Positions 1 to 15,251 of a stretch of DNA of 64,000 nt are shown here, piece by piece. The position numbers and the translations under genes were made by a program. A model generated the notes under the pieces. The model ran no database searches, was not told the origin of the DNA, and saw nothing but the letters and a program-made list of their open reading frames with translations. Origin of the DNA: Ficedula albicollis (Eukaryota > Chordata > Aves > Passeriformes > Muscicapidae); contig NC_021673.1 in assembly GCF_000247815.1 (NCBI RefSeq), positions 34,344,289 to 34,408,288 of the forward strand. Direction: 5' to 3'. The number at the start of each line of letters is the position of its first letter. Within the stretch, counting starts at the first letter, position 1.

Positions 1-1461
1 ACTTTGGCAAAGTGGCCCCAGAGGTGGATGTCATAGCCGCTGGAAGCTCCATGGCTCCCAATCTCAGCCAGACCTGAAGAATTACTAAAATGCTAACTCC
101 ATCCTGAAAGCACATTTGCTAATGGACAAGCTGCTTTCCAAATCAGGCAAGCCAGGTCCAGTTCTTGGTGCACAGAGACAAAAGAGTCTGGAGTCTCAGG
201 GTACAAGATTTCTATGAGAAAAACAGGGGAATAGCACTGGGAGTCCACAGCTGTGATTTTTTGCTCAACTATTATGGTAACAAACTTCACGCAGAATATA
301 ATAAATACAAACTTTAGCTCATCTTCATAGCACCTATCCTATAAAACATCTTTTCATAAAACCTACTAAAGTTAGTATTCTCTTTCTTAAGAACACTCTT
401 GGAAGGTAACAGAGCTAATGATGTGACATGGCTGCAGCATGGCTTAATTTTTTGTGTTTTATGGGTGCTAAATTATTCTTTCTACTTCAGGACATGGATA
501 TATTTGCTAAATATCTTCATATCCATTCAAGTCACACACCACCCCAAGGCTCTTAGCAAAACAATATTTACAGTTTAAGTCACATCTCCCAAGCTGTATT
601 AGATTGCTTTTATGCCTAGGCATGAACTAACAGAGACCAAAATACTCTCACAAAAGAAAAGTAACAGGGATGCAGTAAGGATCTGAAGTTTTATAAGTTT
701 ACAAAAAAAAAGAGAAAATACACTCCAAGTGGAAACACATCTTGTCAATATAGTAGCCAAGCTAAACCAGATGCTGCAAGGGTAACTTACCATTAGAAAT
801 CCCAGAGGTGGTTCTATTTACCAGGGAAGGGATGGAAGGGGTAAGGGAAATTAATATTAATTGGGTTTATTTAGCTTGGCCATTGGCCACAAAGTTCAGA
901 TAAAGTGCATTTCCCAGCCAACTCTTATACATGCAAAGTTTCACCAAGTCAGATGTAACTTATTATGTGTTTTGTCACTTCAACACGAAAAAAGAAAAAA
1001 GTAAAAAGCTGTGCAAAGGAGTGGTTTCCCTGCTTCTTTTGGCTGAATTAGATGCTTTCATTGTGCAAACATATGTGTTAGAAATATTTTTTTTAACAAT
1101 CCTGCCTTTGGCCATCCAAAATTAAAACTGCAAACATGGCACTTCTCTGTAACTAAAGGATCTGAGGAAAAGCAAATTCACCAGAGACCTTAATGTATCA
1201 GATCCAACTTCTTTTCAGTATAGTGTTTTTAAAACCTTCTATGAGTGCTGAGGGATAAAGGCTTAAGGATGAAGTGGAATTCCATGAGCAGGGCACTCAC
1301 TGGGCCTTGCTTTGGACTCATGAATTGTTGCTGGGCTTGTGCACATCTCCTGTGGTCAGACAAAGATGGGCTAGCTCCCATGAGGGGTTCTAGATCATGA
1401 CAAAGCTAGGCTAAAACCCAGACCAGCATGGCAGGGGAGACAGCAAATTTCAGTACATTGA
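1..1461. other. Anonymous noncoding DNA
   Basis: I see no gene here. The longest open frames are about 65 codons, occur on both strands and resemble no family I know. The sequence is AT-leaning and CpG-poor, as in vertebrate intergenic or intronic DNA. No transposon was recognised, though old diverged copies could be missed by eye. Confidence 0.7.
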
Positions 1462-1489
1462 GATGGGATGGGATGGGATGGGATGGGAT
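1462..1489 (+). repeat. (GGGAT)n microsatellite, left arm
   Basis: About five and a half units of the pentamer GGGAT run directly into the poly-G tract. The same motif resumes in the same orientation on the far side (1883-1947). The two arms are therefore probably one array whose middle was not resolved. Confidence 0.95.
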
Positions 1490-1947
<458 letters not shown>

Positions 1948-4900
1948 TGTTCATGATTCCACTGATTCCTCATGATTCATGGCTCCATAGCTGGCATCTG
2001 CTGCACTAGTGCTTGCTTTAAACCAAAGATGGGTAACTTGCCTCCCAGCTTGTGCTGTAGGCTGCTTACTAAGCTGCGTGCTGCCAAGAGGATACAGCTT
2101 TTTCATTTCTGTAGTTTACAGAACTTATAGAGCAGTGACTCATGCTGGAACTGTCTTTCCTTCTCTTTAAATTGGCTTCTTGTCACTTTTATGGAACAGA
2201 ATTTATTTGACTTTTTTTTTTTAAAAGCAAAAATGTCTCCACGCTGGTGCCCTTGTTATACTACACTGTGTGTTATCTCCTGACTTCATTTTTCTGTGTC
2301 TTTTCTTGAAGCGTGGTGCCAGTGGGAAGCTGCATTTGTGACATAAAAGGCTTTTTAAGGGTGAGAAAGACCCTGTGGAAGAGAAAAAACTGATTTGCTG
2401 TCTGAGGGCACTCTTGAGAAAATCTTGGCAAGAAACTTGCTCACAGAGCAAGAAAAGAGCAGGTCAAGCTGGAGAAGCATCTAGGCAGTAGTGGAATGCA
2501 TGGGGTGAAGTAAAATCTCAGGCAAGCTGGACTTCTGCACAGAGCTGCAGCACATTTACCCACGACAGCTTCTCTGCCTGTCGCCTACTGCAGGAGTCTT
2601 CTTCCTGTGCCATTTCCTGCAAAGTAACAACCCAGCTGCCTCATCTACCCAGTGAATGCCTTTGGCACCCAGAGAGGTTGGATGACAAAGTTGTGCTGGC
2701 TGCATTTGCTCAGGCAAGGGCACTTGGCTGCCAGCCCAGCCCTGCTCCACATGGCCTGTTTGTTGATCCAGCCATCCGTGCTGTTATGCTGCAGATCGCT
2801 GGGACGGTGACTCACAATTTCCTTTTGAAAAGGAGCAGAGAAGGAAAACAAACCCCAGCAAGCTCGCTGCTCTTGTGCTTGATGTGCAAGCACTAAGCTG
2901 CCCTTTCCCAGGAAAGAGCTGTATCTTTCATGCATAGCTCTTCGGCCGGTTTTCAGCCAGCAAGCATCCAGATTACACAGCTCCGTGGTGGCTGGCAATG
3001 CCTGGCAGCTTTGCTGGCAACCACCAGAGGCACAAACCAGTTTATGGGTCTGGTTTGTAGAACATTTTATACCCACAGTTTATCTAAAACTTTCCCAACA
3101 TGAGCCACTGTTTTCAAAGCAGGGAGAAAGAGAGGCCTAAACTTTACTTTTTATGCCCTTGTATGGGTGCCTGAGTAGATGTATCACTTTCTGACTGGAC
3201 AGAACTATCCATGCTTCCAGATCCAGTGAGACCTGTTCAGCCCCAAGAAGTCCAGCAGCCAATCCAGGGATCTGCAAGTGGCCCAGGTCATGTGGATTGA
3301 GGGGACAAGGTGAACTCACCTCCATCCTATGCTGTAGTCACCAAGGATGACATGGGAAATGGGCAGTCTTGTTGCCTAGTCTTCCCTGTTGCCAGAAAAT
3401 TGCAATCTACAGCAGTATCAGCCCAATACCTCCTCAGACTCAGCAAGAAATTTAAGCACATCCTCATTACTAAACATATTAACTGAAACCAAGTGGACTA
3501 TCCATGCACTTCCAGTCAGGCATGATTTCCTCCAAGTCTCTGCTGCAAATGTCCTTCAAACGAGGAAAAAATAATGTCTGGACCAATATAGAGCAAGGAG
3601 ACAAATTCCTGCACACTAATTCTAGCCAGCACAGTTCCTCCTGCCTACTATAAAAGAGTTATTCAAAGCACAGGGCTCAATAAGTTGTCTGTGACCCACA
3701 CAGAGCTCAGTATTTTACCCTAAGATTACATCCCCAAAAGGAGCATAAGAATGAAAAAGAAAGAACAAAAAGAAAGGAAATATGCCACCCACTGCATTCA
3801 TAAAAATCTTTGCAGCATCTTCAAAGAGTTTATTAAAAGGTGATTTAAGTTACTAGTAAATTGGCTTGGAGAAAAAGAGAGGGTCTTCTGTCCCATCTTT
3901 GGACAATGCTCTGTAGGGTCCTGTGGCACAGTGGAGATTTCAGAGGCAGTGCCTGACGAGTTCCAGGAAAGGAAAGCAGCAATCTCTTCACTGAACCTCC
4001 AAGAGCGACAGTAGAAGTATTTATTACTCCACTGTTACACTCCTTGTAAGTAGTTTTTCTTTCTCTATCTCTGTTTGTTTGTCTCTTTTACTGTCCCTGA
4101 TGAAGAATCCCAACGTTATCAAGTCTGAGTTACGGACATTTTATTTTTCTAACATTTATTCTGCTGATCTCCTTTCTTTTCTTGTACTTTTGGCTGCTGA
4201 AATGCATTTGACCTGCTGTTGGGAGGAGATACAGCTGCTAACTGCATTCTTCATCTGTTTTTACTGGTTGGTACAACTCCACTAAATTTAGTGAGACAGC
4301 ACTCATATCAAGCTGGTATTCCATGGTTGAGAACCAGGAATAAAAACTTTGGACAAATTGTATTTTTGTAAATAATTGAAAATCCACCACCCAAGTTTTT
4401 TTTCTTTGGCACTTCAAAATCTGCTGGAAAGTACAAAGCATTATGTAGACATAATCCCATGAACAGATGGAAAGCTGCCTATAAAAATGGTTGTTGCAGG
4501 CAAGCAGAGCACTTCAGGACACAGCCAGCTTTCAAAATCCAGGACCTGCATCATCTTCACACTGAGAGAGAAGGGGGAATCTGTAAAAACACGTTTCTGG
4601 ATCTTCTCTGGATGCTAAAACCTGATGGGAGAGTTCCCATGACAGGACACTCTCCATGAAGCCAGCAGTGAACAGCCCACAAGATTCTTCAAAGTCAGCA
4701 GGACCTCACAGGGCAGTGTCTGTCCCTGTCTGGATGGCAGCTGTCTCGCTTCCCTCAGTTTTATGGGTTCTAATCTATTTCCATCCCTTGCCCTATTTTA
4801 TGGTTGTGGTTGATAAGATGAATTAGTCTCTTTTTTGAAAGTGTCACAGTTTAGAGAGTACACAACTGTCAACCGAAGCCCACTGTTCTCTAGGCTTGTC

Positions 4901-7519
4901 CACTCCATGACCTCGTGTAGCATAAAATAGAAATTAGAATTATTTTAGGACTTGAAAACACACATGCAGACATTCCTTCAGAGGCTCGTGTAAGATCAGA
5001 GCGACTGTTTTTCTGCTGAGCATCCCACCCCCCACCGTGCTGCGTGCAGATCGCCAGCACATGTGCACGCACGCGGAAATGGGGCAGGGGCAGGGGCAGG
5101 TAATTAGCCTTTCTGGAGGGGACATGCCTTTCTCCTGAGAGCAAAACAAGAGAGCTCTGGGGGCAGGAGGGGAGCAGATGTAAGCTATCGAGGAGGGAAG
5201 CATGGCAGACAGGACATGAGGGGTAACATCTGACCAGCCTAGTGCTGGAGAGGCTGGCACTCACTTCAGCTGAGAGTACCGAAGAGCAAAATACAACCGG
5301 TAGATCAACTGAGATTTCATCAAAGGAAAACTTTCCAGATCAAATAGTCTGTGTGAGTGTCCCACTGAGACAGGATTCCTGTCATACGTTCTGTTCATGT
5401 AACGTCCCCAAACTAGCCCTCTCTGTGTTGTTTTGGTGGGGTTTGGAGAAGCAGGACCTAGAAGGGGATGAACGCTCACCACGTGCTTGTAGAGAAAACC
5501 AAGAGCACAACTCACAGCATTTCCAAACATGCTCACCCCAAGCTGCAGTCCTGTCACACAGAGATGGTCCTGATCGATGGTCTGCAGGCTTTTTCCAAGC
5601 CTGTTCTATTCCTAATGAAAATGGTAAGCTGAGGACAGTAGTTTTCTGTATAACACAACCATTCCTTTCCCTTTGCCCCCACAGATTTAGCGCTTGTGCT
5701 GACTGTTGAAAAATCAGTCATTAACAGCCAGGAAATGACTTTGCCATCAATCAGAATATTGCTCAGCCATGTTTCAGCTTTTCTCCCCTTTCTCTGCATA
5801 ATTATTCTCATCCTCTGCTGATTACAGTTTATAATAGCTATAATTCTCTTAAAATCAATCATTGCTTGACTTAACCACAGGGTTACCAGCAGAAACATGA
5901 AGGAACACAGATATTCTGAACTGCTTTGCAATTATTATTCTTATTAAGCAACACACAAGCTTATAGGTGGATCTCACTTAACCTTCCTCTTAGCAGTAGT
6001 AAGCATCAGTTATTTTATTTTCATTTTGTTTTAAATCATGAAGTGTTTGATTACACAGCCATTCCAACTTTACCAGGTGTTTTGGTAACATGTTACTGGC
6101 ATGATATTTTCACATGTAATCACAGTGGTTGTCCTAAATTAAAGTACCATAAAAGGACAAATACATGTTGTTTGCCAGCACAGATTCTGCAATCAAAGTA
6201 AACCCAAGTACCTCATTTTTTGATAAACACAGTTAAATCAAAGCCTGGTGTACAATAAAGCATTTTTTGAGTACATTAAATTAAAAGCAACACTAGATTA
6301 AAAATCACATTTTTTTCTGAACAGAGTGGAAACCTGTAGCCCATCACAAACAATGGTACTCCTAATACAGCTGAACCATAGGTTTCTGTTATTCTGTTTA
6401 CATCACCACTTTTCTTCCAATCATTTTCTCTTGCCCATATATTCAGTATATTTCTCTTACTTCATGAATATGTGCTTCTGTCATGCAGAAAAAGAAAATA
6501 TTTTAAATATTAAGGACATAATTATATGGAATAACCAAATTGAAAGCAGGACTGAAGACATGGTATAGAGTCTAAATTGACTTTTAAGGCAAAATAAAGC
6601 CTTAATTTAAAATAGACTTCCCCCCCCATAACCTTTCAAAAATGTTGGGTAAGGAAAATATTGCACAAGACTATACCATTAGATAGGGAATAGGAACTAA
6701 GTGCTCTAAGCCTCCTCTACATATAAGGCTATGACATTGAAATACACAAAGGAAGACATTTTCCACACAGAACATTTTGATCCTGCAATTTCACATATAT
6801 TCCTGTGTAAAACTTGTTCAGACATTTCCTGTGAAGTGTTTACATATAAATCTCCATGTGCAATATCCATGCCACGTGTTTGGCTCCTCTTTATTTACCA
6901 ACTTGCAACTGGCAGTATATACTATTATTGTTAATTTTGACCTGATGAACAGGACATCTGCATGTTTTGCTTACAAGGGCAAATATGAGGGAAAACTCCT
7001 CACAGCAGTTAAGATAAAAATGTGGTCCACCCATGAACTGCACCCTTTATAGCTATTTGCCCTTGGGAAATTAGCTGCTCTGGTGTGTCAGGATAGAGCA
7101 CATGCATTACTGGAGATACTTTGCCATTCTAATATTAAACAATTAACTATACTGGGCCTAATGATCCCCTGCATCCCCTCAGATTTGTTCCTAAGATTGG
7201 TAGGGAATTAAGGAAAAAGCACTAAATGAAAGAGTTCCTGTTTTATCCACTTTCTCTTTATCATCACCTGATCTTGTATTTCACTAACCCCCAATCTCTT
7301 TTCAGCTGCTCTGAGGATAGATGCAGCAGAGAAGTGTCTGTTGAAGCCATCTTCCCAAAAAAAAACAACAAAGGACCACATTTCTTTGGTACATAGCATG
7401 AGTGTGGGCCTGGCCATGACTAAAAAGCCACTTGGGCTGTGCAGCCCATCTTCTGAAATGCTTTTTCTCAACCTGGTCTGGATTCTGGTCAGGCCACTGA
7501 TGCTTCCTCCCAACCCCAG
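1948..7519. other. Anonymous noncoding DNA
   Basis: No gene is recognised over about 5.6 kb. Small features include a short GGGGCA-type direct repeat at 5082-5099 and scattered A/T runs. The longest frames (143 codons at 2645-3076 on -, 155 codons at 5242-5709 on +) have no recognisable domain, low-complexity bias or splice context that would support them. No CpG island is apparent. Confidence 0.65.
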
Positions 7520-7608
7520 CGAGGAGGAGGAGGACGGCACCCTGCAAGCCCTGCCTCTGACGAGGAGCCCTGACAAAGACCAGGGGTCTCTCAGCCACAT
7601 GAGAAATG
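7520..7608 (+). CDS. Weak candidate internal exon, unknown protein
   Basis: I do not recognise this as any known gene. It is an 89-nt stretch preceded by a pyrimidine-rich tract ending in CCCCAG and followed by GTTTGT, so it could be spliced as an internal exon. Read in phase it encodes a hydrophilic peptide with four consecutive Glu and an Asp near its start, a Thr-Arg-Ser-Pro and a Lys-Asp-Gln. Three CpG dinucleotides are retained in an otherwise CpG-poor neighbourhood. The donor is not a strong consensus, no partner exons were found nearby, and the acidic start could be a short GAG repeat. A chance frame is more likely than not. Confidence 0.13.
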
Positions 7609-10600
7609 GTTTGTAGGCTCAGGGCCCCAGGGGCCATTATTTCAAAGTTGCACAGCCATCATGTAGCTGCACGAAGCACCTCCTGCCGTGTCTGTGCCTT
7701 TCAAGAAACAAAGCTGTGCTGTGAACTATTGGCGATGTTAATAGCTTTCCTCCCTCTAGAGATTTGCTCCTGCTTTGGCCCCAAATATTTCAAAATAGCT
7801 GAAGCTGGCAGCAAGAGCCATGGGAAGAAAAATGTTAATGCATGTTAATTTCTGGTTTAGACATGATGAGAATTTCATTTTCTTCATTAAAATTCCCAAG
7901 TGCTGATGGACTATACCTTGTAGTGCTCCTCTGTGAGCGATCATATACAGCCTGATGTCTTTAAAGAGTTCTGTTTTCCTCTCCTTCCAGCTACTCCACT
8001 TATCATTCTCCACTGATACACAATAGGATCTCCTTCCAGTCAGATGATTGCATTTTTGTGCAGGAATTCTGGGGCATTAATTTTTAATTTCCTGTAAAAA
8101 GACTGACGTTATCACAAATCTCAGCATCACGGTTACTCACAGCGAAATGCAGAGACACAGTGACAGCTCTGCAGAGGAATCTGCTACTAGTAAACAGAAA
8201 AATAAAATGCAAAAGCAAACTGGGATTCAGGCTGACACGGGGGCAGACTGGTGGGGTGGGGGAGGAATGAAAGAGCAGTTCTGTGCCCCAGAGAGCAAAC
8301 TGATAATCCCATCTAGTCATTCTGAAGGAATGATTGAGGAGGACAGAGGCTCAGCTGCTGGATAATCTTGTCAGTTGTTAAATGTCGATTAAAAGTATCC
8401 CATCTGCGGGAAGCTGTGGAGAATACAACTATATATGCTTATGCTATTTTTGCCTATTTGAAGAGTGGAAAACTTACATTTCACATGATCAAATATAGAA
8501 TCCACATAACGCAGCACCATGTGGTCTCTCCTTAAATGGCCTAACCAGTGTAGACCATAGCAACTGCTTTCCAAACATACAAAGAGAGCACTTAGAAATC
8601 TTAGAGACACTTAGAGAAGAGAGAGGCATCAAGGACTCCAAGTAACAGACTGCAGAGATTAATATTGCCTCCCACTCTGCAAAGAGTATTTATTCCTTCT
8701 GTGACCTTTAAGATAAACCTGCTCCATTGTATCAACGCTGCTGCTGTGAGTGTGCTGTAGTGTCAGGCCTCACCACCAGCCTTTCCCAAGGAGTGAAGCC
8801 AACTGAAAATATCACTTTAGTCCTGAAAAGTCACAAACTGCTTCCAAAGAGCAACACAGAGATCAATTTTTGGACTGTACATTCTCTAGGGAAGAAGCAT
8901 GGAGCCTGTGAAGCAATGGGATGAGCTGAACACAATAAAATCAATTCATTTGGTACCAGGCAGAACTGGTACACAGGAATTTCATTGCTAGGTATAAGGA
9001 AGACAAAACCTCAGCAAACTAGAAGGTCAGTGTCATTCAAATCCCCGTGCAAGAAGAGTAATAATCACAGCCCATAGTAACCCCATTGATTCACACTGCA
9101 TAGCATCATCGTGAGCAGATCCCACGGGGAGCCCTTTTTCCCTGTTTTCTGCCTTGCCAGGAGACACTGTTCACACTAGATGAGCATGACCTCTGTGACT
9201 TAGTACAAAGAATAACCAAATACACCTCTCAGTCTACCACTCCCTTTCACCACCTCCACCGTCACTGTATACTCTGCGTCCCAAGAAAAATACACATCAC
9301 GCTGAGGTTTAAAATGCCATGCTGTATCTTGCTGTGATGAACTCCACTGGTGCTGGGGGAAAGCTGACTCTTTCAGGCTGAGAAGCTATGCTGAAAGCCC
9401 AAGAGGCCAAGCCCAGGAGCTCTCTTATCAGTGTACAAAGCTGTCATCATACAGAGCAGGACCACTGAATGATAGGGCAAGGCTGTGAAAACAGATAAAG
9501 TTTCCTTAAAAACCCTACCTAAAAAAGAATGCAAATCAGTGGCTGCAGTCACACTGCATTATTCTTTAAGACACCAATTTAAAGCCACTTTTTTTCTCTA
9601 ACTACCCTAGGGTGCTGCAAATGTTTTCTGGTCTAGCTATAGAGTGAGGGCGTTTTCATGCCAAGTACTACAGACCACACAGAAGAAGCTGCAATTAATG
9701 GAATTTCACTGTTCTGCATTGCTGATCTACTTAGCAATGCATTTTCGAGGACATTTTAAAAGTTATTTAGCTGACTGCCAAAAATGAGGATCATTAAAAA
9801 TAGATTCGCAGCTGTTTGGGAAAGCTGAGATATAATTTTGTCTTCATTATGCCTTATTGCAGATGTTATTGATTTAGTCTCACTGCATTTTGGTGGGCAA
9901 TATCAATTCATGCCGTCTTTGACTTTGGAAATTGGGAATTCCATTTATTCTTACAGCTCACAGTATAGAAGAAGGGCAAATGACTATGAAGAAAATTTGG
10001 TAGACAGCTTCTTTGTGTGGCAGCACCATTGTGCAGGTGATCAGAGCTGATATGCTCCTCAAAACATCCCTATACAGTGAACCTCAGATTGCAGCAGAAT
10101 TTGTACAAAATATGCCCTGAAAATAGCACCTGGATTTTCTGCTCCAGGGGAATTTCCCTTAGTGAGAGTTTTCCCCTGCAGCTGCAGAAACTGACTCCAT
10201 TTATATGTGGCTATATATATGTTTGTGAGTATGTGTATGTAGGATCAAATGCTGCTCTTTGTGGCATGCACGAAGATTCAACTCACTTTGCCATAATCAG
10301 CTTAAACAGGTCTAAATTTCCTGGTATCTGATCACTAGTGCAGGAAGCCTTCAAGAATTCCTCCAACAGAAATTGTAAACATAATTCCTGAAGTTTCATA
10401 AAATGCATATGTAAAAGCACAGAAGACAAGGAATTAATAAAAAAAAAAGTTGCAATAATAGCATAAGCATTAAAAAAACCTCTCAGTCGCTCATTCTCAA
10501 CAAGAACTGCACATACATTGTTTTGATTAAGCAACACTTTAAATGTTGCCCTTCTGGGTAGAGAACAATATGCAAATACCTTTCCTCTGCCCAACCAGTC

Positions 10601-11455
10601 ACTTTAAACATTATGCTCCTTAACACACTCACACTGACTTTGGTGAGCCTCCTCACTCAGCCTGGCTTCAATGCTTTGTAGCCACTCTCAATGCAGTGAA
10701 AGGCAGCTAATGCTGCTGCCCTCTTCTTTATTGTGTGAGGAGAACCTACACATGACCACGTGTGGGTTGGGAAAGCAGCTGTGGCATTGTTAGCCAGCAC
10801 TCACTTCCCACACATGCTACTAGCCTGGGATGAATGAACCCACCACAGGCAATTGTCACCCACAGCATTTCTAAGGAGCTTTTTATCTGCTTCCATCACT
10901 TAATCCAGCAGACCTCCTTGGCTAAAGTTAGCACTGTGCACTGCTGATTTTCACCTTAGGTGTGTTCCTCATGGAAGCTGCGCTGTGGGACAGTCTTGCT
11001 GCTTCCCTCAAGTACAGATCAATCCCTATCAAAGGAAAGGGACAGGCATTTTGCAGTGAAGAACACTTGGTTTTGGTAATCCTGTAAAACAATTTTTTCT
11101 CCACAGTTGGTAAGAATGCTTAAAACTTTGCAATCTCCATAAAAGGATTCAGGACTGCAAGTCTCACATTAATATTGGCATGTTTTCAGCTATAGTGGGT
11201 CTATGCATGTGAGTAACTGCAAACAAATGCAAGTAAAGGAAGTCACAGATTGTCTCACAGTGTCTTAAAAGGAACCCAAAACTCTTTACAGACCACAATA
11301 TATCTCACACCCACAGCAGGATCTCTCTACAAAAGGACTTTACACATTGAAGCCTGAATTGGGATCATCTCAGAAGAACAGACAGCTTGTGGCCCTGAGC
11401 CCTACTGAGACTAGTAAACCAAAATCCATGCTTTGCTAATTTAAGTATAATTATC
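7609..11455. other. Anonymous noncoding DNA
   Basis: I recognise no gene or transposon. Short open frames (up to about 103 codons at 10283-10594 on -) are unremarkable. A perfect 10-bp palindrome (ACCCTAGGGT) lies near 9604, but palindromes this short are expected by chance. Confidence 0.65.
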
Positions 11456-11490
11456 ATTTCATTTCATTTCATTTCATTTCATTTCATTTC
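11456..11490 (+). repeat. (ATTTC)7 microsatellite
   Basis: Seven perfect tandem copies of ATTTC are followed by a partial unit. It is an ordinary pentanucleotide microsatellite, probably polymorphic in length. Confidence 0.95.
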
Positions 11491-14400
11491 ATTCTTTATC
11501 CAACAAAGTAGAGTGCTGAACTTCAAGCATAGAAGCTCTGAGGGGAAGAACAATTCCTGTGCTTAGGTTTATGTGCTTTGCTGCTCTGTATTTGGCCAGC
11601 CAGTCAACATCAGGGCTATGTATTGCCTCAGGACATGCTGTGAGCTGGCAGAACCCACTTTGGTCAAAAGAGACTTGTACTTTTCTTTCTTACAGGTCCC
11701 AGTCTTGGCCATGCAATCTGTCACTTGCCATGCACTGGTGATGATGCTCATCAGATGAAAGGTGTGACAGAGTGGTGAAATGACACAATCAGAGGAGGAG
11801 CACAGGCAGGTAGAAAAGGATAGAAGAGGACAAAGGCCTCTTGTCTTCCATGAGTGTGAATCTTCCCCTGGACTCTGCTATCTTTTCAACTGATGTGAGC
11901 ATATGACGGTCAGCAATGAGACATGGAGAGACCTGAACATCAGGATCAGCATTTTCAGCATTTTTTCAACTAAAGATGAGAATTCTGACTGAACCAACAC
12001 ATCTTTACAGAGGAAACACTTGTGCTTCAGCCAAGATATATAAATGTGTATTGGAGAAGGGATATAGGGAGCTCTGTGAGATACTGTGTTTGCAGGAACA
12101 TAAATACTTTTGGGCAGCAAAGCCTGTTTCCCTGTGCTTTGGCCAGAAACCCCAGCTGCCTCAAATAAAATGGACACAGCCCTTGCTGGTTGGCTGACAC
12201 ATACAGAATCAAACCAGCACTTAAAAACATGAGCTGCTGTTGCCTTAACCTGTAGCCCAAGGCTGCAACAGTACATCTCTGCAGATGTCCTGCTGTCCCT
12301 TGCTTTGTGACATCTTTCTAAGCCTCAACAAACAGTAGTGAAGAGCTGTGCCCATTACTTCTCACTCTGGCTTTGGCACATAAGCCCCACTGTGCCAAAG
12401 CACACTGATGGCCATCTAGTCCTATTACTTACTGCTTTCTTAGTTTGCCTTTCACATTACTCTAAGCCTGTGAATATCTCCAATGAGATTTCTGCAGAGG
12501 TTTAGTCACTCTTTTGCATCCTTTGATTGTTGGATCTTTCCCTAGTCACTAACATGTAAGCCTAAATGTGTGGCTCTTAGTAGCTCTGTGCAAGCACTTC
12601 CTAAACTTTTCTGTGCACTTTCCAGCATCATACAGCTGGACCACGCTGACTTTCTCTTCGGGGGAACATCTGAAGTTCTCAGACACATCTATCTTTACGC
12701 TCAGTTGCTATCTGATCTCTGGGGGCTCCACTGCAGTGTTCCCACACTCAGGCAGAGCTGCCTTCCTCCTTCTTTTACACTGATTAACAACCTCTTGCCT
12801 CTTCTGACTCCCAGCTTCCCATTGCTTTGCGGGTGCTCTGTGCTCAAATTCCCATTTGATGCTGAACTGGTTTTGAGCTCTGCTGAGGAAATCTGTGATC
12901 TGTTGTCTGAACACAGAATCCTGACAGCCAGACTTTGCCAAGGGCACTGCAATGTCTTGTTCTCAGTCCTTGCCCGTGTGTCCTTCAGGCAGCATCATTC
13001 TTGCTTGGAGATGGAATAAAGAATTATTGTGGCTAATAGCATGATGATTATTCAGAATTAGGTTCATATCTCATGATGCAGACAAGTGTGTCCATTTCTG
13101 TTTTTCTGCTCACTCTGTACATACTGCACTGCCCCAAATCTGCTCTTCTTTGGGCAGTCATGTCATGCCACTGAATCTTTTTGTAATCTGTGTGGTTTTG
13201 CCCTGTGTGGACACAGCACATTGGAGAAGACCCCTCTCTCAGACAACTGCAATGCAGGTGTAAACAGATGAGACAGTCCCTTACAGATCCTTGCAGAGCT
13301 AATGGAAAGAAATAATTTTCAAACATATCAAACTAGTTTAGAAAGGTTAAAACAAAACAAATAATGACCTACAGTTTACTGACAGTATTGACTACATCTT
13401 CAATGACTAAAATGGGAACCCAGTGACTCTATGTAGAGTTGAGTGACACGACTGAAGTTATTCTGAAGTTGCTTAGCACTTTTGAAAACCCCTCATCTTG
13501 TGTTCTCATTCCTCAGCAGATATGACCAACTCATCTGCTGCTGCATTTGCAGCTGTTGATTGTCCCAGTCCAAATGTACTGAACGTTTTACTGCCTCCAG
13601 TATCCTGTTGTGTTTGATGCCTTTTTTGACTGCCTAGTGCTACCTTTGAATTTTAGGCAGGATGGTAAATGGAGTCTTTTATTGCATAGAAGATTTGTGA
13701 AGCCTCACTAGAGAAAATGAGCAGTGTCATTTTCTCTCATTCCAGTCTAATGCTGAGTGCTGTTCACAATGGCTTATTCACCACACTGCTTATTTTCAGA
13801 AGGCATATTTCACCATAGCCAAAGGCAAACTGGCAAAAATGTTCCCATCAAAGAAGCACAGGGAATGGGTCATTCTCAGCCCAGACATTTCTCCTTTCTG
13901 TATTCACATGATGTCTACTTATAAATGCTACAGGCTGGTGGCTTCAGCACAGTGATGCTGCTAGATTTCCTTTCCCAGTAACACCCTTTACCTCATGTTG
14001 CTGCAGAATAGCAATATTTTATGGAATATGCCTGATTTTGACTATCTTTATGCCCACCTTCTGGGCTGGGCCTTCTGACTAAACCCCACCATGTGGCAGC
14101 TGCCTTACTGCTTTGCAGAACTCTGCTGCATGTGCACAGCATCTGGACATTTCCACTGATGGAGGCATTTCCTGAGTCCAAGTGTGTCTCAGAAGGAGGA
14201 TGGAGCTCAGCAGAGGGTGCCAGATGCCCAGATGAGCTGGCTTCAGTCTCCTCTGCTGCCTGTATTTGTGGTTGGTCTCTTACCCCTCAGCAGCTTGGTA
14301 TCACAAACTTGCCTTTTATTCAGGTTTCCCTTTCTCCATGGCATGATTTTCATCCATGAAAAACAGCTGATGCTGGACCTGCTAGCGCTCTGCCTGTGCC

Positions 14401-14714
14401 CACTGCCCGCCACGGGTAGAGCAAGCTCAGTGGGCTTCCTATGACCAGACAGGACTGGGCAGTGGATTCATTTCACTGCTGTGCTCTGAGCATCAGGATG
14501 AGCACACCCAGCATCTCATGGATGTAACAGTTCTTCCTCTCCCGAGGAACTGATGTGACATTGCAGCTGCTCCCCATCCAGCTGGCACCCAAGTGGCCTC
14601 TGAGCCTGCAGCAGCTGGATGCTGGGCAGCCCTCTGCCCTGTCTGTGGTCCCATGAAACCCACAGTGCAGAGCTCCTCTGTAGTGAATGTCTGTCTGTCT
14701 GTCTTGCTGCTGCT
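11491..14714. other. Anonymous noncoding DNA
   Basis: I recognise no gene. A 149-codon open frame at 12570-13019 on + is the longest, but it has no recognisable domain, overlaps open frames on the other strand, and shows no codon-level signal that I can see. Confidence 0.6.

Positions 14715-15251
<537 letters not shown>

Noticed and set aside
12570..13019. 149-codon + frame
   Set aside because: No recognisable domain, no start or splice context, and overlapping open frames on the opposite strand; consistent with chance.
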